A DNA stretch of 64,000 nucleotides from NCBI RefSeq assembly GCF_946187725.1, contig NZ_CAMHSK010000005.1, forward strand, positions 62,001 to 126,000. Direction: 5' to 3'. Within the stretch, counting starts at the first letter, position 1; each line of letters begins with the position of its first letter. The notes under the pieces are model-generated. The model saw only the letters and a program-made list of their open reading frames with translations. It made no database searches and was not told the DNA's origin. A program made the translations under genes and the position numbers. The stretch is from an uncultured Treponema sp. (GTDB lineage: Bacteria > Spirochaetota > Spirochaetia > Treponematales > Treponemataceae). Shown here one piece after another: positions 33,150 through 41,349 of the stretch.

Positions 33150-33190
33150 TTTTTTCCTCCAGTTATCTGCATTTTGCATTCCCAATTATA

Positions 33191-33401
33191 TTATTCAACA
33201 GTCCATTCCGTCCAATCAATATGATTATACTGCATCACATCATCAGAATTTTTCATTCCAAGGCTTTCGTAAAAAGGAATCGCATTTTCGTTCATAAAAT
33301 CTTTCTTTTGGATATTGTGAACCTAAATTCGTCCGCTTAAGAAAATCAATATAATCTTCTGCTCTGATTCGTTCTTCTTCTATGGTAATATTATTTTTCA
33401 T
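33191..33401 (-). pseudogene. GNAT acetyltransferase remnant with internal deletion
   Basis: The start reads MKNNITIEEERIRAEDYIDFLKRTNLGSQYPKERF, a typical GNAT N-terminus of a family common in gut bacteria. After that the frame changes and the text NENAIPFYESLGMKNSDDVMQYNHIDWTEWTVE, the normal C-terminus of the same family, appears in another frame to a TAA at 33193. About 80 residues containing the acetyl-CoA site are missing at the junction near 33295. A good ribosome site (AAGGAAGCTAAATG) survives. Confidence 0.85.
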
Positions 33402-33551
33402 TTAGCTTCCTTCTCGTAAAACTACAAATCCTTCATATAAAGCACTTCGTCTTCCACCACTTTTCCCATAACCGTCTTTGTAAACGCTTTTAGTATCAAC
33501 ATCTTCCAGCGTCATCTCACGAAGAAAAAGTCGTTCTGTTTCTAATATCAT
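33402..33551 (-). pseudogene. Remnant of a RimJ/RimL-type acetyltransferase N-terminus
   Basis: MILETERLFLREMTLEDVD is the standard N-terminus of RimJ/RimL-type acetyltransferases. After residue 19 the sequence becomes unrelated (SVYKDGYGKSGGRRSALYE) and ends at residue 49. The first codons are repeated almost base for base at 34938-34985. Probably a truncated gene joined to other DNA. Confidence 0.7.
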
Positions 33552-33562
33552 ATTTTCCTGCC

Positions 33563-34391
33563 CTAAGACAAAAGCAAATCTTTTTTATGCAAAAGAAAAT
33601 CTTCAATATTCAAATGAATTATCCCGTCGTGTGAAAGATCCATCTTATCAAGCGAAAGAACATACTTTGGTGAAGCATCTTTTATAGGTTTGAAAGCTTC
33701 GAATTCTCTTCGGATTATTTCTTCAGTCGGCATAAGATAAGAAACCTGAATAAAGCATTTTTTATTTCCGTCAATCGCAACAAAATCAATTTCACCTTTG
33801 TATGTTTTTCCCGTATAAACCGAATAACCTCGCAAAATTAACTCATTGTAAATTATATTTTCCAAAAAAAAAGTATCTTCATAATTTACAAGATTCGTAT
33901 TGATTGTCCTGAATCCCGAATCGATTGCATACTGTTTTTCTATCGTCTTTAAGATTTCTTCTCCAACAATATTAAATCGCTTTACTCTGGAAATAAGATA
34001 TGCCTTTTCGAGTTTTTCAAGATAATTGTAAATTGTTTTTTTTTCAAAATTTTTTTTGTTTGCTTCGTTAGTATTATTATAGAAGTTCACAATATTCTGT
34101 GCGGAAAACTCTTTCCCGGCATTTGAAAGGATATATCCAGAAATCGTATTGAATTTATATTTTTCAATTTCAGAATCGCGCTTGTAAATATCCTTTTCTA
34201 CGATGCCCTTGAAAACACTTTCGATATAAGATTTTATATCTTTTTCTTCTGAAAACTCAAAACGCTGCGGAAGTCCACCCCATTTGATGTAGTCATAAAT
34301 AAAATCCTACACCTGTTAGGACTTTGATTAAATCAAGCTCGTAATATTTTCGTATCTGAGAGAGGTATATTTCTCTTTTTATCTGAACCAT
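33563..34391 (-). pseudogene. AAA-ATPase/DUF4143 gene remnant lacking its ATPase core
   Basis: ATG 34391 starts MVQIKREIYLSQIRKYYELDLIKVLTGVG, the N-terminus of the AAA_14/DUF4143 ATPase family, but it breaks exactly where the P-loop (normally GVRRCGKS) should begin and stops at TGA. In another frame the C-terminal half continues from DYIKWGGLPQRFEF through LEKAYLISRVKRFNI, YEDTFFLENIIYNELILRGY and EIDFVAI to a stop at 33563. So the central 150 or more residues are deleted. The intact part begins at an in-frame ATG 34090, but alone it has no ATPase. Confidence 0.82.
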
Positions 34392-34604
34392 ATAAAAGAT
34401 TTTACACTAATTCAAAAAAAATACAAGTTTGTGTAAAATGTTTTCGTTTCTGACAGTTCCTTGCCTGCTTCGCACTCGGTCGGGATTAGCCTGCTTATTG
34501 AATTTTGCCTATTACACGACAAAAATTCACAACCTGCTCAGAAATCAAGTTTCCAAGCAGGTTCTCCAAAAATCATTTAAGTACTGTCATGTGATTACTT
34601 CTTT

Positions 34605-34742
34605 CTAACTTCTGTTCATTGGACACTCATCATCTGCACAATGACAGCACTTTTCCGGCTCATCTTCATAATCCATACAACATGCACCAAAACTCGGATC
34701 ATCCCATTCCTCATTTTCTTCGCAATCAAATTCATCACTCAT
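34605..34742 (-). CDS. Small acidic cysteine-rich protein
   Basis: A 45-residue open frame: MSDEFDCEENEEWDD, then GACCMDY, EKCCHC and ECPMNRS. Seven cysteines (C7, CC21-22, CC32-33, C35, C40) and 16 acidic residues suggest a small metal-binding protein. ATG 34742 follows a strong ribosome site (AGGAGGTATTT), which is the main evidence that it is real. Too short for the usual ORF length limit. It lies alone amid gene remnants. Function unknown. Confidence 0.6.
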   Translation of the reverse strand: MSDEFDCEENEEWDDPSFGACCMDYEDEPEKCCHCADDECPMNRS

Positions 34743-34754
34743 AAATACCTCCTG

Positions 34755-34919
34755 AACACTCTAGATTATTACCAAAAAGAAATAATTTCTTTTTCAGGAT
34801 TGTCAAATAAAGAAGTTGCTACCCGTTCTGGAATTACATTTCGATCTCTTGTTAGCTATATCAGCGAGCAGTCATGTATGCCTGTAGCAGCAGAAGACAT
34901 TTCAAAATGCCTAAAATAA
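34755..34919 (+). pseudogene. Fragment of an XRE helix-turn-helix gene
   Basis: Without a start codon of its own, this frame reads LDYYQKEIISFSGLSNKEVATRSGITFRSLVSYISE ... AAEDISKCLK, the spacing of an XRE domain (helix 2-turn-helix 3 at SNKEVATRSGITFRSLVSY). Upstream, the frame only runs through the complement of the small cysteine-rich gene. Probably a decayed regulator. Confidence 0.5.
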
Positions 34920-34937
34920 ACTCTTAAAAATTATATG

Positions 34938-34985
34938 CTAAAGTAAAGTTTGTCGAAGAAAAAGTCGTTCAGTTTCAATTATCAA
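34938..34985 (-). pseudogene. Second acetyltransferase N-terminal scrap
   Basis: From TTG 34985 the frame reads IIETERLFLRQ and stops after 15 codons. The DNA GAAGAAAAAGTCGTTC (plus strand) matches 33522-33537, so this is a partial duplicate of the remnant at 33402. It directly follows the stop of the GNAT gene at 34988. Confidence 0.6.
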
Positions 34986-34987
34986 CC

Positions 34988-35458
34988 TCACTCTCCCTGA
35001 GGAACTTCATCATTCAAGCTTTTATTTCTGTAATTTAAATTTGTTCTTAAAGTATACCCCTGATTTTCCCAGAAAGAATTTGCAGCATCATTATCCTTAA
35101 AAACAAAACCAATTATTTTATTTATCCCTTCTTTGCGCAAAGCCTCTTCTGCCTTTTTTACAAGAAGAGTCGCTATTCCTTCCCGCCTGTAAGAAGGATG
35201 AACACACATATGATGAATCAGCGCACGCCTGCCATCATGTCCTGTAAGAATTACCCCCGCAAGCTCCGGCGCATCTCCGCTTTCGTCTTTTACCTCAGCC
35301 AGAAAACAGGTTGTCGGATTTCTTTTTAAATACTTCTCAATGCCCTCACGGCTGTCATCAACAGGATTCAGCGCTCTCTTACTTTGCTCCGTACTGCACC
35401 AAAGTTCATAAATTTTATCATAATCCTCGATTGTCACAATTCTGATTGAGACATTCAT
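34988..35458 (-). CDS. GNAT-family N-acetyltransferase
   Basis: A 156-residue single-domain acetyltransferase. The acetyl-CoA loop is HHMCVHPSYRREGIATLLVKKAEEAL (motif A, with R-R-E-G-I-A), preceded by ELAGVILTGHDGRRALI and followed by FVFKDNDAANSFWENQGY. The substrate is unknown. It leads a minus-strand series of small modifying enzymes that reaches 37.9 kb. Confidence 0.9.
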   Translation of the reverse strand: MNVSIRIVTIEDYDKIYELWCSTEQSKRALNPVDDSREGIEKYLKRNPTTCFLAEVKDESGDAPELAGVILTGHDGRRALIHHMCVHPSYRREGIATLLVKKAEEALRKEGINKIIGFVFKDNDAANSFWENQGYTLRTNLNYRNKSLNDEVPQGE

Positions 35459-35497
35459 TTTTCACCCCTTTTCCAGCAGTTCCAGTCTGTCGCGATT

Positions 35498-36142
35498 TTA
35501 CATGCCAAGCCGCTTTTTCAATTCTTCTTTCACAATTTCCAAATCACTGCTCGTCAAAATCGGAATCATCGAATCAATTTCTTCAATCGATTTATCCCAC
35601 CATTTGAAGAGTTCGAGCAACTCTATCAGCTCATCATCAAACCGTTTGCGGATTTTCCGGGCAGGATTTCCGACCACAACAGAATACGGCTCAATATCGC
35701 TTCCAACAACAGCATTTGCTCCGATAATCGCACCATCGCCAATATGCACGCCTGGCAAAATCACTGCATTCTGACCAATCCATACATCATTCCCGATTAC
35801 AGTGTCGCCTTTTAGTGGCATGTCGTTCGGAATAGGTGGATTCGCATTCCAGCCCTCAAGCGTGAAAAAGGGGAAAGTCGTAACTGCGTTCATCTGGTGA
35901 TTTGCACCATTCATCACGAATTCCACGCCCGCTGCAATCTGGCAGAATTTGCCGATTATGAGCTTGTCGCCGTTCCACTCGTACAAATGCGTAACATGGC
36001 TTTCAAAATCGCTGTCCGCAATGTAAGTAAAATCGCCCACGATAATCTGCGGATTTTTAATCGTCGGCTTCACATAGATTTCTTTGTCGTAATTTGCAAT
36101 CGGATGAATTGTCATCGGATCTGGCTGCTTATCGTTTTTCAT
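35498..36142 (-). CDS. CatB/Vat-type hexapeptide-repeat O-acetyltransferase
   Basis: A 214-residue left-handed beta-helix acetyltransferase: IIVGDFTYIADSDFESHVTHLYEW, MNGANHQMNAVTTFPFF (with the catalytic-type His), then hexapeptides VIGNDVWIGQNAVILPGVHIGDGAIIGANAVVG and PARKIRKRF. The closest named group is streptogramin A (Vat) and xenobiotic acetyltransferases. Whether this copy confers resistance cannot be told. ATG 36142 overlaps the flavodoxin stop by four bases. Confidence 0.87.
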   Translation of the reverse strand: MKNDKQPDPMTIHPIANYDKEIYVKPTIKNPQIIVGDFTYIADSDFESHVTHLYEWNGDKLIIGKFCQIAAGVEFVMNGANHQMNAVTTFPFFTLEGWNANPPIPNDMPLKGDTVIGNDVWIGQNAVILPGVHIGDGAIIGANAVVGSDIEPYSVVVGNPARKIRKRFDDELIELLELFKWWDKSIEEIDSMIPILTSSDLEIVKEELKKRLGM

Positions 36143-36639
36143 TTTTTTATTCTTTCTGCGAATGCCTTTAACTTTGTTAAAGATTCTTCCTGCTTTTTCA
36201 ATGGATTACAAAAATCTTCTTCCGCAACTAGATTTCCGCCTTTTTCGGTTACAGTTTCACGCATGATTGAAAGACATTTTTTTGAGTTTCCTCCACCACT
36301 TGAAGCAAAAATACTCACATTCTTTCCAGAAAAATCTGCCGAATCAAAAAATGTATTCATCGGTGGAACAGGTTTAGCCGCCCAAACAGGAGTGCCCAGA
36401 ATCACACTGGAATATTTTGACAAATCAGGAAGGGCTGTTTTAAGCTCCGGCTTAATGCCATAAACGACATCCTTTCCGCCGTGGAAAAACTTCGCGAGTC
36501 CTTTTTTGGGATATTCCTTCACGGTCTCCAAACGGCACAAATCCGCACCAAGTTCCTTAGAAAGTTCCTTAGAAAGTTCCTTTGCTAAAAAATCAACATT
36601 TCCTTCAAGCGAATAATAAATGATTATTGTGTCTGCCAT
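36139..36639 (-). CDS. Flavodoxin-family protein
   Basis: A 166-residue FMN-binding-type electron carrier. IIIYYSLEGNVDFLAKEL is the phosphate loop (variant, S-L-E-G-N), and VILGTPVWAAKPVPPMNTFF the flavin-contacting loop. A 12-base unit is repeated three times near codons 20-31 (KELSKELSKELG), a small in-frame expansion of the first helix. ATG 36639 follows GGGAG. Co-transcribed with the acetyltransferase downstream (ATGA overlap). Confidence 0.87.
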   Translation of the reverse strand: MADTIIIYYSLEGNVDFLAKELSKELSKELGADLCRLETVKEYPKKGLAKFFHGGKDVVYGIKPELKTALPDLSKYSSVILGTPVWAAKPVPPMNTFFDSADFSGKNVSIFASSGGGNSKKCLSIMRETVTEKGGNLVAEEDFCNPLKKQEESLTKLKAFAERIKK

Positions 36640-36707
36640 TTTTATCTCCCATAAAATTATTATAATCTCTATTTTGAAAATATTTCACCAAAATCAATCA
36701 GCGCCTT

Positions 36708-37211
36708 TTAAATTCCTTTTTCCATCAGATAAAACAGACCCTTTCGCCAGTTTGCTTCGCCTGTTTTGAAATAACCCGCATGCTCATACAGTTTTAACGA
36801 GAACGGATTTTTGCTGAACACATCAAGTCGGATGCTCCGAACCCCGATTTTAGCAAGATTTTTCTCTATATGAATCAGAGTTTCTTTTGCAATTCCCCGA
36901 TTTTGAAAATCAGGATGAACGCAAAGACGATGAATTACGCGATAATCACCATCAACGCTCCAGACAGCTTTTTTGTACTCATCATCACTTTCTTTGTTCA
37001 CTGCATAAATCACGGCAATCCGCTTTTTCCCACCTTCACAAACTTCACCTGCAAAAAGCGAGTTTGATTTTATGTCGTTCAAAAAATCATCAGCTGTCGG
37101 ATAAATCTCATCCCACTGAAAAATCTCGTTCCGCTCCATTTCTGAAATCGCCGCTTTCACAAGAGAACAAATCTCGCTCAAATCCGCTTCCGTTGCAAGT
37201 CTAAAGTTCAT
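36708..37211 (-). CDS. GNAT-family N-acetyltransferase
   Basis: A 167-residue protein with MNFRLATEADLSEICSLV at the start, IFQWDEIYPTADDFLNDI, and motif A in VIHRLCVHPDFQNRGIAKETLIHIE; then IRLDVFSKNPFSLKLYEHAGY. These are typical of small YjgM/RimI-like acetyltransferases. The start overlaps the stop of the RibD-like gene by four bases, so they are in one operon. The substrate is unknown. Confidence 0.9.
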   Translation of the reverse strand: MNFRLATEADLSEICSLVKAAISEMERNEIFQWDEIYPTADDFLNDIKSNSLFAGEVCEGGKKRIAVIYAVNKESDDEYKKAVWSVDGDYRVIHRLCVHPDFQNRGIAKETLIHIEKNLAKIGVRSIRLDVFSKNPFSLKLYEHAGYFKTGEANWRKGLFYLMEKGI

Positions 37212-37885
37212 TTTACAACCTCATATCTAAGTCTTAAATACGAATCTTTCAGCACCTTGCAGTCAATCAATTTCAGCACGCCAAGACCAGAAAGTTCTGT
37301 CTCACTCGTCAAAGATTTTCCGTCAATCAGCGTCACCGTGTCTTTTCCGCCGATTAAAACAGGAGCAACGATAATATCTACAAAATCAAAGAGTTTTTTC
37401 CTCAAAAACAAAGAATTGACCGTACCGCCCGACTGCACAGTAAGCCGCTCGCAGCCAAGCGAATACAAATACTCCAACGCTTCTTCTAAAGAAAAATTTT
37501 CTTTGTAAAAAATATGAAGATTCTCTTCTTTTACATTAAATGCACAGTGATTTTTATTCGATGTCAGAAGCACGAATTCTTTTGATTTGGCACAAAAATA
37601 CTTCACACCGTTTTCGTTCAAATGCGTATTATCCAAAAGAACAAAAGATACAGGAGTTTTTGAAGGCAACGGCTTTTCATTTACGCCCATTTTCTCCTGC
37701 ACTCTGCCTGTATTGAAACTCCACAAATCCGTCGTTTGCTCAATTTCGTAGTATTGGTTCAAGCCCTCTTTAACACCGTCGATTTTCGGAAAATCCTTGT
37801 CCACATCAAGATTGTCAGTCGCACCCGTGCTGATTTTTCCATCAACGCTCATCAGCATGAATAAAGTTGTAACCGGTCTTTTCAT
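37208..37885 (-). CDS. RibD C-terminal/dihydrofolate-reductase-like protein
   Basis: A 225-residue single-domain protein of the RibD reductase fold: TLFMLMSVDGKISTGATDNLD at the start (NADPH side), then LGCERLTVQSGGTVNSLFLRKKLFDFVDIIVAPVLIGGKDT at the C-terminus. Free-standing members act on riboflavin precursors or on unknown pterin-like substrates. No riboflavin genes are near. It lies first in a small operon with a GNAT gene. The membrane-protein gene ends three bases upstream of its start. Confidence 0.85.
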   Translation of the reverse strand: MKRPVTTLFMLMSVDGKISTGATDNLDVDKDFPKIDGVKEGLNQYYEIEQTTDLWSFNTGRVQEKMGVNEKPLPSKTPVSFVLLDNTHLNENGVKYFCAKSKEFVLLTSNKNHCAFNVKEENLHIFYKENFSLEEALEYLYSLGCERLTVQSGGTVNSLFLRKKLFDFVDIIVAPVLIGGKDTVTLIDGKSLTSETELSGLGVLKLIDCKVLKDSYLRLRYEVVK

Positions 37886-37888
37886 TTT

Positions 37889-38812
37889 TTATCCCTCAAA
37901 GTTCATAATCTTTCGCCAACCAAGAGCAAAAATCGTAAGCACAAAAATTCCAGCCGCAACTTGCACAGGGTAAAACATAACCGCACTTTCTGGAATCAAA
38001 AGAGCGAGAACACTCATAGCAGCGGCAGGCGGAAAGGGGAGTGCAAAAATTTTAACGAAAATCTGAACGCATATACAAGCCACAAAAGCCACCATCGTAA
38101 GAGGAAAATACGGAATCGATGAAAACGAAATCCTGCACACAGCACCACAAAGCGCACAAAGCGAAACCAAAGTCACCACCGAAAAAGGCCTTTTTGCAGC
38201 CCCGCTATTCTTGTTCGTAAGCTCGGTGAACGCAACCAAAAGAGGTGGAGCCACACAAAACCGCCAATCAAATCGAATGCAGAAAAATGAAATCAAAGCC
38301 ACAGAAATGACTCGGAACGCATTGACCGAAAGGACATAACGAATATTAGAAATCACAGGCTCATAATGATTTTCTTCTTTCAAGTGCATTTTTTCGAGCA
38401 AAAGACTCAAAGAACAAACTAAAACAGTGAGTCCGATTGCAGCAATTACATAAACAAAACTCCGCGTCTGAATCAAAACTGGAAGGGCAATCGCAGAAAT
38501 CAACGGTGCAAAACTCGTGCGTGAAAAATAAAGAACAATCTGCCCAATCACGAATGCAATCACGAACTGCCACCATAACGACAACGGCACAAAAATCACG
38601 ATAAGAACACCGAGCAATGCACAAAGTGAAATGACCAGAATCATCCTAAAATAAGAAGTTTTCCAAACAAGAAATGGCGTAAGAAAACACCCTACTGAAA
38701 GTGCCGCAACCTCAGGAAAAATGATTTCCTTTTCACCAGTGAATTCCGCCAGAAAGACCATGACAAGAACGACAAGGAACATAGATAATCGACCAAACAG
38801 AGTTGATTTCAT
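37889..38812 (-). CDS. Multi-pass membrane protein (HPP-like)
   Basis: A 307-residue protein with about 10 hydrophobic segments in two similar halves; the second ends PFPPAAAMSVLALLIPESAVMFYPVQVAAGIFVLTIFALGW, which recalls the pattern of HPP-family membrane proteins (key parts PFPPAAAMS and ALLIP). HPP proteins are linked to nitrite or other small-solute transport in some organisms. ATG 38812 has GGAG upstream; the alternative start at 38824 lies inside that site. The YoaK gene ends two bases upstream, so both belong to one transcript. Confidence 0.65.
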   Translation of the reverse strand: MKSTLFGRLSMFLVVLVMVFLAEFTGEKEIIFPEVAALSVGCFLTPFLVWKTSYFRMILVISLCALLGVLIVIFVPLSLWWQFVIAFVIGQIVLYFSRTSFAPLISAIALPVLIQTRSFVYVIAAIGLTVLVCSLSLLLEKMHLKEENHYEPVISNIRYVLSVNAFRVISVALISFFCIRFDWRFCVAPPLLVAFTELTNKNSGAAKRPFSVVTLVSLCALCGAVCRISFSSIPYFPLTMVAFVACICVQIFVKIFALPFPPAAAMSVLALLIPESAVMFYPVQVAAGIFVLTIFALGWRKIMNFEG

Positions 38813-38813
38813 T

Positions 38814-39458
38814 TTATTCTCCAAAATTGACTAATGCCAGGGTAACGCCCGCACACGGAATAATCACGAACAAAAATCCTGCATTACCCAAAAAATGCCA
38901 AAGAATCCAGCTTAATGTAACTCCAAAATGGAACGAAAGGAGCGTGATTCCGAAGAATTTTGCTTTAAGCGAAAAAGACTTATCCCCGTTGAAAAAAATT
39001 TCCGTAAGCGAAGAAATAAATTGCCTAAAATTATTTGAAGAAAAAATCGTAGAACTTGTAAAACCATAAGCTCCTTTAAAAGCACACCATTGAAAGGACA
39101 TTGCAAAAAAAGTGGGATAAAGATAAACCGTAAGAGGAAGTTTTTTTGGAATCGGAAAAAGCCACATCACAACAGCTGCAGTAATATCAACAATCATTGC
39201 AAGAATTTTTACATTCGCCTTCGTATGTTTGGGAATAAAAGTCACAAGAAAAATTGCAAAGGCATACAAAAAAACTCCAATCGCATGGAATAGAACAGAA
39301 TATCCTTCGCATTTAAGAAAACCAATAATTATATCAATCAAATTCACAGTCTGTGCTGAACCAAAAAAATGAGCAGCGTTCACAATCGGAAAAATCCCCA
39401 AAAATCCACCTATAAACGCGACCGTATAATGTATTTGAGCCTCACGATTTAGATTCAT
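38814..39458 (-). CDS. YoaK/DUF1275-family membrane protein
   Basis: A 214-residue membrane protein with six hydrophobic stretches. The family pattern is visible in YTVAFIGGFLGIFPIVNAAHFFGSAQTVNLIDI and in FFAMSFQWCAFKGAYGFTSSTIFSSNNFRQFISSL (key parts AFIGGFLG, HFFGSAQT, MSFQWCAF and TSSTIFSSN). No function is established for the family. ATG 39458 lies six bases after the extended -10 motif TTTTATGTTACACT and has no ribosome site, so the transcript is probably leaderless. Confidence 0.8.
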   Translation of the reverse strand: MNLNREAQIHYTVAFIGGFLGIFPIVNAAHFFGSAQTVNLIDIIIGFLKCEGYSVLFHAIGVFLYAFAIFLVTFIPKHTKANVKILAMIVDITAAVVMWLFPIPKKLPLTVYLYPTFFAMSFQWCAFKGAYGFTSSTIFSSNNFRQFISSLTEIFFNGDKSFSLKAKFFGITLLSFHFGVTLSWILWHFLGNAGFLFVIIPCAGVTLALVNFGE

Positions 39459-39464
39459 GCGGAG

Positions 39465-39478
39465 AGTGTAACATAAAA
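39465..39478 (-). promoter_or_regulatory. Extended -10 promoter motif TTTTATGTTACACT (yoaK)
   Basis: TACACT at 39470-39465 ends six bases before ATG 39458. One base differs from the same motif at 19082, 40617 and 41350. Confidence 0.6.
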
Positions 39479-39515
39479 TTATTTGGAATTTAACTAGTTT
39501 TGAAGATTCTTCCTT

Positions 39516-40610
39516 CTAGCTTTTTAGTTCCCACTTTCCGCCGTTAATCGCATAAATCTTCGTGGTGCTCTTCTTGTAACGCTCATATGGTTCGCCAGGC
39601 AAAAATGTACAGAAAAGCTGGTCATAATCTGGAAGAAGAGTGGTAACCGACTGTCTTTTATCAGGATCAAGCTCAAGCATAACATCATCCATGAGAAGAA
39701 CAGGTTTTTTTTCAGTAACTTGAGTGTAATAAATCGCCTGCGCTATTCTAAGCAAAATTGCAAGAAGGCGTCTTTGGCCGGTTGAGGCATTCGGCACGAA
39801 ATTCTTTCCGCCACGAACAAATACAATCCTGTCTCGGTGAGGACCGCTCATCGTAGTTTGAATTACTTTGTCCATTTCCCGTTTCTGCTGCAAAACAGAA
39901 AGTGCAAATTCAATCGTAATCCGCTGATTTTCTTCTGTTCTCCAGCTCGGAACATATTTTATCGAAACACCGTCAATTCCTGTAATCTGCTCGTAAAGCT
40001 TCCCAAAAATCTGATTGAACTTAAAAATCGTATCGCTGCGTTTTTTCTGAATCCCGATTCCATCTTGGGCAAGCTGCTGATCAAAAATGTCGAGCATTTC
40101 ATATTTTTTTTCTTTGAGCGAAATATTCCGGCTTTTAAGGATTTTTTTGTAACGGCGGTTCAAATCTATGTAAAGAACATCGTACATAGAAAGGCACTGG
40201 TCTATAAAAAAGCGTTTTTTTTCAGGCTCGCCGGTCGCATAGTCCAAATCATCATGACAGAAAAGCACGCAGGGCATAGTATTAATCAGTTCCTTGCGGT
40301 CTTTTATAGTCTTTCCGTTTTTTTCAATGCGCTTTTTCTGATTCTCGTAAGTAAAAAAAAGATTCGCCGTATTTCCGTTTTCTTCGCGATACAAGGTCTT
40401 CACGCTGAATGATTTTTCGCCTTCCTTTACGATTTCAGCATCAGCGCGTGTTCTAAAAGAATTTCCGTAAGCAGAGAAATAAATTGATTCAAGAAGATTA
40501 CTCTTTCCCTGACCGTTTTCACCAACAAAATAGACCTCCTTTGAAAGAAGGTCTATAGTCTTGTTTTCGAGATTTCGGTAATTCACATAAGAAACAGAAA
40601 GGACAGGCAT
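39516..40610 (-). CDS. recF: DNA replication/repair ATPase RecF
   Basis: RecF helps load RecA at gaps in DNA. Walker A is GENGQGKS (residues 30-37), the ABC-type signature is in NASTGQRRLLAILLRIA, and Walker B is VLLMDDVMLELD. Length 364 is normal. ATG 40610 is six bases after TTTTATGCTACACT and has no Shine-Dalgarno, so RecF is probably made from a leaderless mRNA. A PIN toxin-antitoxin pair separates it from dnaN, with which it is usually adjacent. Confidence 0.95.
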   Translation of the reverse strand: MPVLSVSYVNYRNLENKTIDLLSKEVYFVGENGQGKSNLLESIYFSAYGNSFRTRADAEIVKEGEKSFSVKTLYREENGNTANLFFTYENQKKRIEKNGKTIKDRKELINTMPCVLFCHDDLDYATGEPEKKRFFIDQCLSMYDVLYIDLNRRYKKILKSRNISLKEKKYEMLDIFDQQLAQDGIGIQKKRSDTIFKFNQIFGKLYEQITGIDGVSIKYVPSWRTEENQRITIEFALSVLQQKREMDKVIQTTMSGPHRDRIVFVRGGKNFVPNASTGQRRLLAILLRIAQAIYYTQVTEKKPVLLMDDVMLELDPDKRQSVTTLLPDYDQLFCTFLPGEPYERYKKSTTKIYAINGGKWELKS

Positions 40611-40616
40611 AGGGCT

Positions 40617-40630
40617 AGTGTAGCATAAAA
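40617..40630 (-). promoter_or_regulatory. Extended -10 promoter motif TTTTATGCTACACT (recF)
   Basis: TACACT (40622-40617) ends six bases before the recF ATG. TTTTCA lies 17 bases upstream of it as a possible -35. Confidence 0.65.
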
Positions 40631-40668
40631 ATGGAAAGTTGAAAACGAAAAGAGGAAAGATTAGATCT

Positions 40669-41088
40669 TTAGTCTAAATCTCCTAAATATAGGACTTTTG
40701 CTTCTGAAACTTGTTTTAATTGTTTATCATTCGTAAAAAAAACATCACAGTTACAATCAATGCTTGAAGCTAACTGCAAAGCATCCGCAAGTTTTATGTC
40801 TGGATATTTTGCACGAATATGAGCCGCCTTTTCTGCAACCTGTTCACTTATAAAACACTTCAAAAAATCCAGCTGTTTCAAACAAGTTTTATATTTTTCA
40901 ACCTGTTCAATATTATTTTCTAAAAAAGGTTTTATAAGAACTTCCGCATCGGTAATAGTAGATGTATAAAATTCTGCATCTTCATCAATACAGACAGAAA
41001 GAAATTTTAAAACTTTGCTATGATATGGTTCTTGATTACCAACAAGATAAATAAGTGGATTTGTGTCGATAAAAACTTTCTTAGCCAA
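40669..41088 (-). CDS. PIN-domain toxin (VapC-like)
   Basis: A 139-residue PIN-domain protein with all four acidic positions: FIDTNPLIYLV, TDAEVLIKPF, KLADALQLASSI and FFTNDKQLKQV. VapC toxins are RNases. Its start overlaps the antitoxin gene by eight bases. The pair lies between recF and dnaN, interrupting the usual dnaA-dnaN-recF series. Confidence 0.87.
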   Translation of the reverse strand: MAKKVFIDTNPLIYLVGNQEPYHSKVLKFLSVCIDEDAEFYTSTITDAEVLIKPFLENNIEQVEKYKTCLKQLDFLKCFISEQVAEKAAHIRAKYPDIKLADALQLASSIDCNCDVFFTNDKQLKQVSEAKVLYLGDLD

Positions 41089-41326
41089 TACTTCTTTCCT
41101 CTCTCATTTTTCTTTGATATTCAAGAACATCAACATCAGTCCAAATATCTTTCATACTACCAGAAATTTGAGAAAGTGCTTCTAGTCTTTTTTGCTTACG
41201 AGACTCTTTTTTCTTATTTTCCAGAGTTTTCTGCTGTTTTTGTACGAGATACATCATAAAATCATACACTTCTTGTTGTGCAGTTAAACTCAATGCATTA
41301 TAAACTTCTGCTACAGCTTGTGGCAT
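41081..41326 (-). CDS. Antitoxin of the PIN toxin (DUF2281-like)
   Basis: An 81-residue protein: AVAEVYNALSLTAQQEVYDFMMYLVQKQ is like the DUF2281 antitoxin start, followed by a very basic stretch (NKKKESRKQKRLEALSQ) and the end TDVDVLEYQRKMREERSIG, the toxin-binding-type tail. ATG 41326 follows AGGAGGTGTTTT, a strong ribosome site, and an extended -10 lies 23 bases upstream. Confidence 0.78.
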   Translation of the reverse strand: MPQAVAEVYNALSLTAQQEVYDFMMYLVQKQQKTLENKKKESRKQKRLEALSQISGSMKDIWTDVDVLEYQRKMREERSIG

Positions 41327-41349
41327 AAAACACCTCCTACTTTACTTAT

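Noticed and set aside
34450-34580. Possible attachment site or repeat copy (GCCTGCTTCGCACTCGGTCG and the AACCTGCT/AGCAGGTT hairpin)
   Set aside because: No second copy of the text and no integrase nearby; the hairpin may be a decayed terminator, but there is no T-run.
34641-34754. N-terminal part of the 92-codon plus-strand frame
   Set aside because: These codons are the complement of the small cysteine-rich gene; only the later part resembles an XRE domain.
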